From Tranquillimonas sp964472855 (GTDB taxonomy: Bacteria > Pseudomonadota > Alphaproteobacteria > Rhodobacterales > Rhodobacteraceae), in contig CAYYMJ010000010.1 of NCBI GenBank assembly GCA_964472855.1, positions 1 through 64,000 of the forward strand: a DNA stretch of 64,000 bases, in the 5' to 3' direction. Of the stretch, positions 35,254-45,235 are shown piece after piece. How positions within the stretch are numbered: the first letter of the stretch is position 1; each line of letters starts with the position of its first letter. The position numbers and the translations under genes were made by a program. The notes beneath the pieces were generated by a model. That model was not told the DNA's origin. It saw only the letters and a program-made list of their open reading frames with translations, and did no database searches.

Positions 35254-35937
35254 TTATCTGGAAACCCGCCGCGACCGCACGATCTGATAGCCCGGGCGAA
35301 AAACGAACCGCACCGGGGCCGACAGCATGTGCACCAGCCGCGTGAACGGGAACACCAGGAAGATCGTCAGCCCAAGGAACAGGTGGGTCTTGAAGATCCA
35401 GTGCGCATGTTCGATATGGCTCGACGCGTCCAGATCGAAGGTGATGATCCCGTTGGCCCAGGCCATGAAGGTCACCATCTCGCCACCGTCCAGATGCTGG
35501 GCCGAAATCGGGATGGTGCCCATGCCCAGCAGCAACTGCGCCAGCAGCAGCACCAGAATGGCGATGTCCGCAAAGCTTGATGTGACACGGATACGCGCGT
35601 CAGTCAGGCGACGGTGCAGCAGCATCGAGATGCCGGCAAGGGCAAACACACCCGCCGCGCCTCCGGCGACCATGGCCAGAAGCTGCTTGAAGGTGTGGCC
35701 GACGCCCAGCGCCTCGTACAGGCCTAGGGGAACCAGCAGGCCGAAGAAATGGCCAAGAAAGATGATCAGCACGCCGACATGGAACAGGACCGACCCCATG
35801 ACCAGCTGCTTGCGTCGCAATAGCTGCGACGACGAGCTTTTCCAGGTAAAGGGGTCGCGTTCATAGCGGACGATCGACCCCAGAAACAGGACCGACAGGG
35901 CGATATAGGGGTATATACCGAAAAGGAAGTTATGCAT
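35254..35937 (-). CDS. narI: respiratory nitrate reductase, gamma subunit (cytochrome b)
   Basis: This 227-residue membrane subunit of NarGHI oxidises quinol and passes electrons to NarH. It has five hydrophobic segments and conserved heme-ligand His in HVGVLIIFLGHF and HIEHAHWIFKTHLFLG. ATG 35937 is chosen because GGAGG lies upstream and MHNFLFGIYPY is the usual start; a longer frame upstream is unlikely. It is the last gene of the nar run, eleven bases after narJ. Confidence 0.95.
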   Translation of the reverse strand: MHNFLFGIYPYIALSVLFLGSIVRYERDPFTWKSSSSQLLRRKQLVMGSVLFHVGVLIIFLGHFFGLLVPLGLYEALGVGHTFKQLLAMVAGGAAGVFALAGISMLLHRRLTDARIRVTSSFADIAILVLLLAQLLLGMGTIPISAQHLDGGEMVTFMAWANGIITFDLDASSHIEHAHWIFKTHLFLGLTIFLVFPFTRLVHMLSAPVRFVFRPGYQIVRSRRVSR

Positions 35938-35948
35938 CGGGGCCTCCG

Positions 35949-36647
35949 TTACTCGGCTGCATGTTTCGGGGTGTCCGGGTCCATCCGGGACAGCATGTCG
36001 CGCGCGGCCGGGCAACCGGCCCCGGGATCGGGGCCGAAGCGCACCTCGCTTTCTTCCCAGACCCGGTCAAGCGCGGCCAGGTCTTCGGGGTCGTCATCGG
36101 GCATCGCGGCCAGTTCGGCCACCGCCGCCTTGTCGGGCACCTGGCCCGCGACCTGCAGAAGCCCGACGAACAGCGCCGCATAGGGGCTTTCGCGCCGTTC
36201 CAGCCGTTCGGCCAGCGCCTGCAGGATATGACCCGCGTCGGCCAGCGTTTCGCGGGCCTCGTCCGCCGGCCGGACAGCCAGAAACTCCAGCAGCACCGGC
36301 AGATGGTCGGGCAGTTCGGTCGTGGCCGGCTCGAACCCGCCGTCGCGGTAGGTTTCCAGCAGCGACACCATGGCGCCGCCCCGGTCGCGGCTTTCGCCAT
36401 GGACATGTTCGAACAGGTTCAGCGACAGGGTGCGCGAGCGGTCGAACAGCATCACGTAGCTTTCTTCCAGCGCATAGATGTCGCGGGTCATCAATTCGCC
36501 GATCAGCGCGGCAATGTCGCGCCGCGCCAGCGCGGTCATCCGCTGGTCGGCGGTCAGCACGGCCGCGATTTCCGGCATCGCGTCCTGCAATTCGGCCGTG
36601 GGATAGCTGAGCAGCAGCGACAGGGACTTGAGGGTTCGGTCCATCAT
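35949..36647 (-). CDS. narJ: nitrate reductase molybdenum cofactor assembly chaperone
   Basis: This 232-residue chaperone of the TorD/NarJ family inserts the molybdenum cofactor and matures NarG before membrane attachment; it is not part of the final enzyme. The LSLLLSYPTAELQDAMPEI start and LNLFEHVHGESRDRGGAM segment are typical. ATG 36647 overlaps the narH stop by one base (TGATG); a GTG one codon earlier is possible. Length is normal. Confidence 0.93.
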   Translation of the reverse strand: MMDRTLKSLSLLLSYPTAELQDAMPEIAAVLTADQRMTALARRDIAALIGELMTRDIYALEESYVMLFDRSRTLSLNLFEHVHGESRDRGGAMVSLLETYRDGGFEPATTELPDHLPVLLEFLAVRPADEARETLADAGHILQALAERLERRESPYAALFVGLLQVAGQVPDKAAVAELAAMPDDDPEDLAALDRVWEESEVRFGPDPGAGCPAARDMLSRMDPDTPKHAAE

Positions 36648-38170
36648 CACTTTACCTCGTCTGGCATTTTCAGGGGACGTTTGGCACCCCCGAAGAGCGA
36701 GCCCTTCGAGATGCCGGTGGAACAGCCGTTGCAGTCGGTAAACCCGCGACCGCCGCGCAGGTCATAGGCGTCCTCGGCATGTTCGCGGTGGGTGGTGGGG
36801 ATGACAAAGCGGTCCTCGTAGGCGGCCAGCGCCATGATCTTGTACATCTCTTCGATGGTCCGCCCGGTCAGCCCGGCACGGGTGGCGATGGTCTCGTCCA
36901 CCACGCCTTCGACGGTTTTCGACCGCATATAGGCGCGCATGGACAGCATCCGTTCCAGCGCGGTAACCACCGGCTCTTCGTCGCCCGCTGTCAGCATGTT
37001 GGCGAGATACTTGACCGGAATGCGCAGGCTGCGGACGTCGGGCATAGAGCCGTCCTTGCCGATGTCACGCGCCTGGGCGGCGTTCTGGATCGGCGACAGT
37101 GGCGGGATATACCACACCATCGGCAGCGTCCGGTATTCGGGATGCAGCGGGAAGGCGACCTTCCATTCCATCGCCATTTTCCAGATCGGGCTGGCCTGAG
37201 CAGCGCGCAGCCAGTCCTGGGGAATGCCCTCGGCCTCGGCCGCGGCAATCACCTCTGGGTCGTTGGGGTCGAGGAATACGCCAAGCTGGGCATCGTAAAG
37301 GTCGGTCTTTTCCGGGACGCTGGCGGCTTCGCCGATCTTGTCGGCATCATACAGCATCACGCCAAGATAGCGGATGCGCCCCACGCAGGTTTCCGAGCAG
37401 ACCGTGGGGTTGCCGGATTCGATCCGCGGATAGCACAAGGTGCATTTTTCGGATTTGCCGGTCGACCAGTTGTAATAGATCTTCTTGTAGGGGCAGCCCG
37501 ACACGCACATGCGCCAGCCCCGGCATTTTTCCTGGTCGATCAGGACGATCCCGTCTTCTTCACGCTTGTAGATCGCGCCCGAAGGGCACGACGCCACGCA
37601 GGCCGGGTTCAGGCAGTGTTCGCACAGCCGCGGCAGATACATCATGAAGGTGTTTTCGTATTCACCGTATATCTGCTTCTGGATGCCGTCGAAGTTATAG
37701 TCGGCGCTGCGCTTGGCGAACTCGCCGCCAAGGATCTCGTCCCAGTTCGGGCCCTTTTCGATCTTTTCCATCCGCTCGCCCGTGATCTTCGAGCGCGGGC
37801 GCGCGGTGGGAAAGGCCTCCATCTCGGGGGCGGATTTCAGGTGGTCATAGTCGAAATCGAAGGGCTCGTAATAGTCATCGATCTCGGGCAGGTCCGGGTT
37901 GGCGAAGATGTTGGACAGGATCTTCAGCTTGCCGCCCTGCTTGGGGCGCAGCTTGCCCGCCTTGGTCCGTTCCCAGCCGCCGTTCCAGCGGTCCTGGTTT
38001 TCCCAGTCGGTGGGATAGCCGGTGCCGGGCTTGGTTTCGACGTTGTTGAACCATGCGTATTCAACCCCGTCGCGGTTGGTCCAGACATTCTTGCACGTCA
38101 CCGAGCAGGTGTGGCACCCGATGCATTTGTCCAGATTAAGGACCATTCCGATTTGCGCGCGAACCTTCAT
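36647..38170 (-). CDS. narH: respiratory nitrate reductase, beta (iron-sulfur) subunit
   Basis: This 507-residue subunit carries four iron-sulfur clusters that wire NarI to NarG. Cys clusters are seen in CIGCHTCSVTCKNVW, CEHCLNPACVASCPSG, CRGWRMCVSGCPYKK (Trp in place of one Cys, as expected for the 3Fe-4S cluster) and CTLCYPRIESG...CSETC. It overlaps narG by four bases (ATGA) and narJ by one, so the subunits are translationally coupled. Length matches E. coli NarH closely. Confidence 0.96.
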   Translation of the reverse strand: MKVRAQIGMVLNLDKCIGCHTCSVTCKNVWTNRDGVEYAWFNNVETKPGTGYPTDWENQDRWNGGWERTKAGKLRPKQGGKLKILSNIFANPDLPEIDDYYEPFDFDYDHLKSAPEMEAFPTARPRSKITGERMEKIEKGPNWDEILGGEFAKRSADYNFDGIQKQIYGEYENTFMMYLPRLCEHCLNPACVASCPSGAIYKREEDGIVLIDQEKCRGWRMCVSGCPYKKIYYNWSTGKSEKCTLCYPRIESGNPTVCSETCVGRIRYLGVMLYDADKIGEAASVPEKTDLYDAQLGVFLDPNDPEVIAAAEAEGIPQDWLRAAQASPIWKMAMEWKVAFPLHPEYRTLPMVWYIPPLSPIQNAAQARDIGKDGSMPDVRSLRIPVKYLANMLTAGDEEPVVTALERMLSMRAYMRSKTVEGVVDETIATRAGLTGRTIEEMYKIMALAAYEDRFVIPTTHREHAEDAYDLRGGRGFTDCNGCSTGISKGSLFGGAKRPLKMPDEVK

Positions 38171-41100
38171 TGTCCGGCCTCCTTCGTGTCCGAGGCTTCC
38201 CGGTCCAGCCAGTCGACCTTGTTCATTTTCCTGACCACGACAAACTCGTCACGGTTCGAGCCGACAGTGCCGTAATAGTTGAAGCCATAGCTCTGCTGCG
38301 CATAGGCGCCGATCATGTGCGTGGGCTTCAGAACGATGCGGGTGACCGAGTTGTGGATACCCCCGCGCAAGCCGGTCTTTTGCGACCCCGGCGTGTTCAC
38401 GATCTTTTCCTGAGCGTGATACATGAAGGTCGTGCCCTGCCGGATACGCTGGCTGACAACCGCCCGGGCGGTCAGCGCGCCGTTGGAATTGTAGAGCTCG
38501 ACCCAGTCGTTGTCGGCGATGTCGGCCGAGCGGGCATCGGTTTCCGACAGCCAGATCACCGGGCCGCCGCGGTTCAGCGTCAGCAACAGAAGGTTGTCGG
38601 AATAGGTCGAATGGATGCCCCATTTCTGGTGCGGGGTGATGAAGTTCAGCACCAGCGAGTCCCCGGTGTCCTGCACGTCGCGGGTGACGGATTTCAGGTC
38701 GACCGGCGGGCGGTAAGACATGAAGCCTTCGCCAAAGGCGCGCATCCACAAGTGATCCTGATACAGTTGCTGCCGCCCGGTCAGGGTGCGCCATGGGATC
38801 AGTTCGTGCACGTTGGTATAGCCGGCGTTGTAACAGACCTTTTCGCTTTCCAGCCCTGACCATGTGGGCGACGAGATGATCTTGCGCGGCTGTGCGGCGA
38901 TGTCGCGGAAGCGGATTTTCTCGTCTTCCTTGGACAGCGCCAGATGGGCATGTTCGCGCCCGGTGGCCTTTGACAGGGCTTCCCATGCCTTGACCGCCAC
39001 TTCGCCGTTGGTTTCCGGCGCCAGCATCAACACAACCTCGGTCGCGTCGATGTCCGACACGATCCGCGCGCAGCCCTTGGCCGGGCCATCCTGCCAGACC
39101 CCGTTCAGGTCGCGCAGGTGCTGGACTTCGGTCTCGGTGTTCCACGAGATGCCCTTGCCGCCGTTGCCCAGCTTGTCCAGCAGGGGGCCCAGCGCCACGA
39201 ACCGGTCGTAAAGCGCCGGATAGTCGCGTTCAACGGCGATGAAACTGGGCGCCGTCTTGCCGGGGATCAGGTCGCATTCGCCTTTTTTCCAGTCTTTCAC
39301 CTGGTCCTGGGCGATCTCGGCCGGGGTGTCGTGCAGGATCGGCAGGGCGACGATGTCGGTTTCCTTGCCGAGTATCTCGGGCGCCACCTCCTGGAATTTC
39401 TTCGCGATCGACTTGAAGATTTCCCAGTCGGACTTGGATTCATAGGCCGGATCGACCGCCGCCTGCAGCGGGTGAATGAAGGGGTGCATGTCGCTGGTAT
39501 TCAGGTCGTTCTTTTCGTACCAGCTTGCCGTGGGCAGCACGATGTCGGAATAGACGGCCGTGGTGCTCATCCGGAAGTCGATGGTCACCAGCAGGTCCAG
39601 CTTGCCGCGCGGCGCCTCGTCATGCCAAGCCGCCTCGCGCGGCAATTGCCGGCCCTCATCGCCAAGATCCTTGCCCATGACGCCGTGGTCGGTGCCAAGC
39701 AGGTGTTTGAGGAAATATTCGTGCCCCTTGCCCGACGACCCCAGAAGGTTCGAGCGCCAGACAAACAGGTTGCGCGGCCAGTTTTCCGGCGCGTCCGGGT
39801 CTTCGCAGGACAACTGCAACTCACCGGACTTGAGCTGACCGGCCACATAGGCGGGAATCTCCTGCCCCGCCGCCTTGGCGGCCTGCGCGACGACAAGCGG
39901 GTTGGTCTTCAGCTGCGGCGCCGACGGCAGCCAGCCCATGCGCTCGGCCCGGATGTTATAGTCGATTATGCTGATGTCCCAGTCGCCCTTGGGCGCGGTT
40001 GGCGACAACAGTTCGTCCGATGTCAGCGTCTCGTAACGCCACTGGTCGGTGTGGGCATACCACATCGAGGTTGAGTTGGCGTGCCGTGGCGGGCGCCCCC
40101 AGTCGAGCGCAAAGGCCAGCGGCAGCCAGCCGGTTTGCGGGCGCAGCTTTTCCTGGCCGACATAATGCGCCCAGCCGCCGCCCGACTGGCCGACGCAGCC
40201 GCACATGACCAGCATGTTGATGACGCCGCGATAGTTCATGTCCATGTGGAACCAGTGGTTCATCGCCGCGCCGATGATGATCATCGACTTGCCCCGGGTC
40301 TTTTCGGCGTTGTCGGCAAATTCGCGCGCCACATGGATGATCTTTTCAGCATCGACGCCGGTAATCTTTTCGGCCCACGCCGGGGTGCCGGGAACATCGT
40401 CGGCATAGTCGGTGGCGACCCAGTCGCCGCCCAGCCCACGGTCAAGACCATAGTTGGCACAGAACAGGTCGAACACGGTGGCGACGGTGATTTCGCCATC
40501 GGCGGTCTGCAGTTTTCTGACCGGCACGTTGCGCGTCAGGATATCGGGGCGCTTGTCGCCGGTGGTGAAATATTCGGTAGCCGCGGCGCCGAAATAGGGA
40601 AAGTCGACGGCGGCGACGCCGTCGCGGTCTTCTTCCAGGATCAGCGACATCTTCAGGCTGGTGTCGGCCGCGCCGGCGCGTTCCTCAAGGTTCCATTCGC
40701 CGTTCCCGCCCCAGCGGAAACCGACCGAACCGTTGGGCACCACCAGCCCGCCGCTGTTTTCGTCCAGCGCGACGGTCTTCCACTCGGGGTTGTTGGTGTC
40801 GGCCGTCTCGCCGCCCAGATCGGCAGCGCGCAGGAAACGGCCCGGCACCAGCCGGTCGTCCTGTTCGTCCAGCCGCACCAGCATGGGAAAGTCGGAATAC
40901 TTGCGGCCATAGTCCTCGAAATACTCGGCCTGCCGGTCAAGGTGGAACTCGCGCAGGATCACATGGCCGAAAGCCATCGCCAGCGCCGCGTCGGTTCCCT
41001 GTTTGGCGTTCAGCCACACGTCGCCGAACTTGGCCGCTTCGCTGTAGTCGGGGCAGATGACCGCCGACTTGGTGCCGCGATAGCGTGCCTCGGTATAGAA

Positions 41101-41898
41101 ATGCGCGTCCGGTGTCCGGGTCTGCGGCACGTTCGAGCCCCACAGCAGCAGATAGCCCGAATTGTACCAATCGGCGCTTTCGGGCACGTCGGTCTGTTCG
41201 CCCCAGGTCATGGGCGAGGCCGGCGGCAGGTCGCAATACCAGTCGTAAAAGCTCATGCAGACGCCGCCCAGCAGGCTGAGATAGCGTGAACCGGCGGCAT
41301 AGCTGACCATCGACATGGCCGGGATCGGCGAAAAGCCGAACACCCGGTCGGGGCCATAGGTGCGCGCGGTATAGGCATTGGCGGCGGCGGTGATCTCGGT
41401 CGCCTCGTCCCAGCTGGCCCGGACGAAGCCGCCCTTGCCGCGGGTTTCGACATAGCCGCTGCGCAGCACCGGATCGTTCTGGATGTCGGACCAGGCCTCG
41501 ATGGGCGTGCGGGTTTCACGCAGGCGGCGCCAGACTTTCATCAGGCGTCCGCGCACCAGCGGGTTCTTCACCCGGTTGGCCGAATACAGATACCAGCTGT
41601 AGCTGGCCCCGCGCGAACAGCCGCGCGGTTCGTGGTTGGGCAGGTCGGGCCGGGTGCGGGGATAGTCGGTCTGCTGGGTCTCCCACGTCACGATCCCCGA
41701 CTTGACGTAGATCTTCCACGAACAAGAGCCGGTGCAGTTCACCCCGTGGGTCGAGCGCACGATCTTGTCGTGCCGCCAGCGGTTGCGATAGGTGTCCTCC
41801 CAGTCGCGGCTTTCGCGGGTTACCTGCCCGTGGCCGTTGGAAAACTGGTCGATTTCCTTCGATTGGAAGAAATTGAGTCTGTCGAGCAGGTGGCTCAT
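38167..41898 (-). CDS. narG: respiratory nitrate reductase, alpha (catalytic) subunit
   Basis: This 1243-residue molybdopterin-guanine-dinucleotide enzyme reduces nitrate to nitrite at the cytoplasmic face of the membrane. The FS0 cluster ligands are His51, Cys55, Cys59 and Cys94 (HGVNCTGSC ... PRGC). Mo ligand Asp223 lies in DWYCDLPPASP. The N-terminus has the vestigial Tat-like stretch of NarG (SRDWEDTYRNRW). No frameshift or truncation is seen. The gene starts 60 bases after narK2 and overlaps narH by four bases. Confidence 0.97.
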   Translation of the reverse strand: MSHLLDRLNFFQSKEIDQFSNGHGQVTRESRDWEDTYRNRWRHDKIVRSTHGVNCTGSCSWKIYVKSGIVTWETQQTDYPRTRPDLPNHEPRGCSRGASYSWYLYSANRVKNPLVRGRLMKVWRRLRETRTPIEAWSDIQNDPVLRSGYVETRGKGGFVRASWDEATEITAAANAYTARTYGPDRVFGFSPIPAMSMVSYAAGSRYLSLLGGVCMSFYDWYCDLPPASPMTWGEQTDVPESADWYNSGYLLLWGSNVPQTRTPDAHFYTEARYRGTKSAVICPDYSEAAKFGDVWLNAKQGTDAALAMAFGHVILREFHLDRQAEYFEDYGRKYSDFPMLVRLDEQDDRLVPGRFLRAADLGGETADTNNPEWKTVALDENSGGLVVPNGSVGFRWGGNGEWNLEERAGAADTSLKMSLILEEDRDGVAAVDFPYFGAAATEYFTTGDKRPDILTRNVPVRKLQTADGEITVATVFDLFCANYGLDRGLGGDWVATDYADDVPGTPAWAEKITGVDAEKIIHVAREFADNAEKTRGKSMIIIGAAMNHWFHMDMNYRGVINMLVMCGCVGQSGGGWAHYVGQEKLRPQTGWLPLAFALDWGRPPRHANSTSMWYAHTDQWRYETLTSDELLSPTAPKGDWDISIIDYNIRAERMGWLPSAPQLKTNPLVVAQAAKAAGQEIPAYVAGQLKSGELQLSCEDPDAPENWPRNLFVWRSNLLGSSGKGHEYFLKHLLGTDHGVMGKDLGDEGRQLPREAAWHDEAPRGKLDLLVTIDFRMSTTAVYSDIVLPTASWYEKNDLNTSDMHPFIHPLQAAVDPAYESKSDWEIFKSIAKKFQEVAPEILGKETDIVALPILHDTPAEIAQDQVKDWKKGECDLIPGKTAPSFIAVERDYPALYDRFVALGPLLDKLGNGGKGISWNTETEVQHLRDLNGVWQDGPAKGCARIVSDIDATEVVLMLAPETNGEVAVKAWEALSKATGREHAHLALSKEDEKIRFRDIAAQPRKIISSPTWSGLESEKVCYNAGYTNVHELIPWRTLTGRQQLYQDHLWMRAFGEGFMSYRPPVDLKSVTRDVQDTGDSLVLNFITPHQKWGIHSTYSDNLLLLTLNRGGPVIWLSETDARSADIADNDWVELYNSNGALTARAVVSQRIRQGTTFMYHAQEKIVNTPGSQKTGLRGGIHNSVTRIVLKPTHMIGAYAQQSYGFNYYGTVGSNRDEFVVVRKMNKVDWLDREASDTKEAGQ

Positions 41899-41958
41899 GT
41901 CGGGGTCCTCACATGGGGTGAGGGGCGCGCCGCACCAAGGCAGCGCGCCCGGTTGGCA

Positions 41959-43566
41959 TCAGGGGTTCTTGATGTAGGCGTTGGGCCGCAGGTAGAACCA
42001 CCAGTTGATGACGATGCACAGGGCGTAGAACGCGGCAAAGCCATACAGAGCGTATTCCGGGGTTCCGGCGCCCATCTGTTCACCGAACACCTTGGGGATG
42101 ATGAAGGCGCCATAGGCGGCAACCGCGCTGGTCCAACCCAGGGCCGGGCCGGCCTGCTCTTTGTTGAAGGCCACGGCGATGGTGCGGAAGGTCGACCCGT
42201 TGCCGATGCCCGTGGCGGCAAACAGGATCAGGAACAGCCCGAGGAACGGCACGAAATACTGTTCCGGCGTGGCCGAGGCATAGGCCTGCTGGATGAAGTA
42301 GGCGAGGCCAAGCGCCGACGCCACCATCACGACCGAGATCCACTGGGTCACGCGCGCGCCGCCCAGCTTGTCGGCGATCATGCCGCCCACGGGGCGGATC
42401 AGCGCGCCGATGAACGGGCCCATCCATGCGAACATCAGCGCCGACGGCCCGTTGGGGTTGACCAGGTCGTGGGTCATGACGCCGTCAACCTCGACGTGAC
42501 TGAAGCCGAACACCACCTTGATGGTCAGGGCCAGCGCCGCCGAATAGCCGATGAAGCTGCCGAAGGTCATGGTGTAGATCACCGTCATGGCCCAGGTGTG
42601 CTTGTTGCCGAAGATGCGATACTGGCGCGTCAGGTTCTGGCCCACGGCGCCGGGGATCAGTTTCAGCCCCAGCACGGTCAGCGCGATGACAATCGGCAGG
42701 ACAATCCATTTCGACACGCCAAAGCCCGAGCCGCCCACATTCGCCGGCAGCATCAGCCACAGCCCGAAGGCGGCGGTCAAGAGCCCGACCAACAGCATGC
42801 CGGTGATGATGCCGAACGCGCCCAGCGGGCCGGGAATTTCGGGGCTGACATGTTCGTCGCGAATATTGTTCATCCCGAACCAGCCCGCGAAGGCCAGCGG
42901 CACCAGGAAAATCAGCCAGATGAAGCCGGCGTTCTGGATATAGGTCTCGGACCCGGCGGGGATTTTGCCGATCAGCGTGCCGGACGTGTTTTCCAGGATC
43001 ATCGGATCGCCGCCGAAGATGCCAAAGGTCATCACCAGCGGGATGAGGATTTGCATCGTCGTCACGCCGAAGTTGCCAAGCCCCGCGTTCATGCCCAGCG
43101 CATAGCCCTGAATCTTCTTGGGGAAGAAAAAGCTGATGTTCGACATCGAACTGGCGAAATTGCCGCCGCCGATGCCGGACAGGAAGGCCAGAATCTGGAA
43201 CCACCACAGCGGCGTGTTGGGATCCTGCAGCGCAAAGCCAGTCAGCGCCGCCGGGATCATCAGCAATGCGGTGGTGAAGAAGATGGTGTTCCGCCCGCCC
43301 GCGATGCGGATGAAGAACGTCGACGGAATGCGCAAGGTGGCGCCGGTCAGACCGGCGATGGCGGCGAGTGTGAACAGCTCGGATTTCTCAAAGGCAAAGC
43401 CCAGATTCAGCATCTGCACCGTGATGATGCCCCAATACAGCCAGACGGCAAAACCGCACAGAAGGCTGGGGATCGAGATCCACAAGTTGCGGTTGGCGAT
43501 GCCCTTGCCGGTCGACGACCAGTAGCCTTCGTCTTCCGGTGTGTAGTTTCTAAGGTCTTGTCCCAC
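41959..43566 (-). CDS. narK: NarK2-type nitrate/nitrite transporter
   Basis: This 535-residue MFS protein has about 12-14 hydrophobic segments. The nitrate signatures GIGGGNFASSMSNISFF and GMNAGLGNFGV place it in the NarK2-like group, thought to exchange nitrate for nitrite. A second NarK (group 1) gene lies 54 bases upstream. In Paracoccus the two are fused into one protein; here they are separate. It precedes narG by 60 bases and should be in the nar operon. Confidence 0.93.
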   Translation of the reverse strand: MGQDLRNYTPEDEGYWSSTGKGIANRNLWISIPSLLCGFAVWLYWGIITVQMLNLGFAFEKSELFTLAAIAGLTGATLRIPSTFFIRIAGGRNTIFFTTALLMIPAALTGFALQDPNTPLWWFQILAFLSGIGGGNFASSMSNISFFFPKKIQGYALGMNAGLGNFGVTTMQILIPLVMTFGIFGGDPMILENTSGTLIGKIPAGSETYIQNAGFIWLIFLVPLAFAGWFGMNNIRDEHVSPEIPGPLGAFGIITGMLLVGLLTAAFGLWLMLPANVGGSGFGVSKWIVLPIVIALTVLGLKLIPGAVGQNLTRQYRIFGNKHTWAMTVIYTMTFGSFIGYSAALALTIKVVFGFSHVEVDGVMTHDLVNPNGPSALMFAWMGPFIGALIRPVGGMIADKLGGARVTQWISVVMVASALGLAYFIQQAYASATPEQYFVPFLGLFLILFAATGIGNGSTFRTIAVAFNKEQAGPALGWTSAVAAYGAFIIPKVFGEQMGAGTPEYALYGFAAFYALCIVINWWFYLRPNAYIKNP

Positions 43567-43620
43567 GACAATCTCCTTGGGTTGCGGTGTGGCGGGCCTT
43601 CGTGGGCCCGCCCGGGTTGA

Positions 43621-45036
43621 TCAGGCCGGTTGGCCGTAGTTGTTGTTGAACTCGTCGACGATCTGCTGGCTGTGTTGCAGCGCGGCGTTGGCGCGGTCGG
43701 CACGAAGCTGCAGGGTTTCAAGATGGGCCGCTTCCAGAAGCGCCTCTTCCTGTTTTTCCTCGGCCAGCGAAAAGCGGACCAGGAAAGCCAGGAGCGACGT
43801 GCCGGTCACGAGGATGCCGATCACCAGGAACACGTCGTTCCATTCCATCGCACCCTTGAACAGGAAACCCGCAGCGACCGCCCCGGCGTTGCCGCCAGCG
43901 CCGACCACCCCGGCCACGGCGCCCAGCGCCTTCTTGTTGATGAAGGGCACCACCGAATAGGTCGCGCCTTCGGCCATCTGGGTGAACAGCGAGAAGATGA
44001 TCAGTGTCGGGATCGCCAGGAACAGCACGTCCATACGGCTGAACAGCATCAGTGCCAGACCTTCACCCAACAACACGACAAACAGCCAGAAGGACCGCCC
44101 CCTGAGGCCCCAGAGCGCGGCGAAGTTGTCGCCGAACACCCCGCCCAGCGTGCGGGCGAAGATGTTCATCAGCCCGAACGAGGCCGCGATCAGACCCGCG
44201 GTGACCAGCGTGATTCCGTCGAAATAGTCGAAGAAATACAGCGCCGCGACGTTGTTGACCGTCAGCTCGATACCGAAACAGGCGGCATAGATGAAAAACA
44301 GCACCCAGACGCGATAGTCGGCGAAGGCGCTGAAATAGGATCGCGTGACCGAGGCCTTGGATTCCAGCTTGCCTGCGGCCCGAAGCTCTTTGAAATTCCC
44401 GTCGGGCGTGTCTTCGGTCAGGAAGAAATAGGCGATGCCCACCACAAAGATCACCATGCCGACCACGACCATCGACAAACGCCAGCCGGCGGCCTCGGTG
44501 AAGCCGAATCCAACGACGAACACGGAAAAAACCAGCGGCATGGCGAACTGCGTGACGCCCCCGCCAAGGTTGCCCCAGCCGGCGCTGGTGGCGTTGGCGG
44601 CGCCCACCACGTTGGGCGCGAACATGACCGAGGTGTGATACTGGGTGATCACAAAGCTGGCGCCGATCACGCCGATCAGCAGCCGGAAGATCAGGAAGCT
44701 TTCAAAGCTGTTGGCCAGCCCGATGCCGGCGACAGGGAAGGCGCCGAAGATCAGCAGAAAGGTATAGGCCAGCCGCGGCCCGATGCGGTCGCACAGCCAG
44801 CCGATGAAAAAGCGGGCAAGGACGGTCGCGGCGACCGAGGCGATGATCGTCCAGCCAACCTGGCTTTTGGTAAAGCCCATCTCGTCGCGCACCACGATCA
44901 TCAGGGGCGCAATGCCGAACCAGGCGAAGAAACAGGAAAAGAACGCGAACCAGGTCATGTGGAACGTTCGGATTTGCACCATCCGCACGTTGAAGAAATT
45001 GCGCCACAGGCCGGTTGCCTTGTTGGGTGACTGCAT
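43621..45036 (-). CDS. narK: NarK1-type nitrate transporter
   Basis: This 471-residue MFS transporter is of the NarK1 group, thought to import nitrate with protons. The nitrate signatures are GWGNLGGGVTQFAMP and KKALGAVAGVVGAGGNAGAV. ATG 45036 is chosen because GGAGGGA lies upstream and the residues before it in the longer frame look noncoding. It is the first gene of the nar run; the FNR-type box at 45127 lies about 97 bases upstream of its start codon, which fits activation under low oxygen. Confidence 0.93.
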   Translation of the reverse strand: MQSPNKATGLWRNFFNVRMVQIRTFHMTWFAFFSCFFAWFGIAPLMIVVRDEMGFTKSQVGWTIIASVAATVLARFFIGWLCDRIGPRLAYTFLLIFGAFPVAGIGLANSFESFLIFRLLIGVIGASFVITQYHTSVMFAPNVVGAANATSAGWGNLGGGVTQFAMPLVFSVFVVGFGFTEAAGWRLSMVVVGMVIFVVGIAYFFLTEDTPDGNFKELRAAGKLESKASVTRSYFSAFADYRVWVLFFIYAACFGIELTVNNVAALYFFDYFDGITLVTAGLIAASFGLMNIFARTLGGVFGDNFAALWGLRGRSFWLFVVLLGEGLALMLFSRMDVLFLAIPTLIIFSLFTQMAEGATYSVVPFINKKALGAVAGVVGAGGNAGAVAAGFLFKGAMEWNDVFLVIGILVTGTSLLAFLVRFSLAEEKQEEALLEAAHLETLQLRADRANAALQHSQQIVDEFNNNYGQPA

Positions 45037-45126
45037 GGCTGTCCCTCCGATTATTGGGCCCGCGCCGTTCCTGACGGTCGGCACCCGATTTCGGCGGCAC
45101 ATTTGTCAGGTTCGCGCCGTGCGGAC

Positions 45127-45140
45127 TTGATCAAGATCAA
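45127..45140. promoter_or_regulatory. FNR/NarR-type binding site TTGAT-N4-ATCAA
   Basis: A perfect consensus TTGATCAAGATCAA lies in the 242-base gap between the divergent narK1 and narR. If bound at about -41.5 for narK, transcription would start near 45092, leaving a leader of about 56 bases. The narR start is 145 bases to the right. The binding protein may be an FnrL-type regulator or NarR itself. Confidence 0.8.
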
Positions 45141-45205
45141 GCCAGCCGGAAAAATCTGAAATTTTCGAAGGTTGGCGATATACTTGGCCCGCCACCCCGG
45201 CGCGC

Positions 45206-45235
45206 GACAATTCGAGGCTTGGCAATTGTCAAGCC
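45206..45235. promoter_or_regulatory. overlapping dyads upstream of narR
   Basis: GACAATT (45206-45212) and AATTGTC (45224-45230) are perfect arms 11 bases apart. GGCTTG (45216-45221) and CAAGCC (45230-45235) overlap them. They lie 44-73 bases before the narR start, where an operator or autoregulatory site would fit. No regulator is assigned. Confidence 0.4.

Noticed and set aside
41632..43620. Long plus-strand open frames opposite narG and narK2
   Set aside because: They are shadows of well-recognised nar genes; their translations are His/Gln/Arg-rich with no family pattern.
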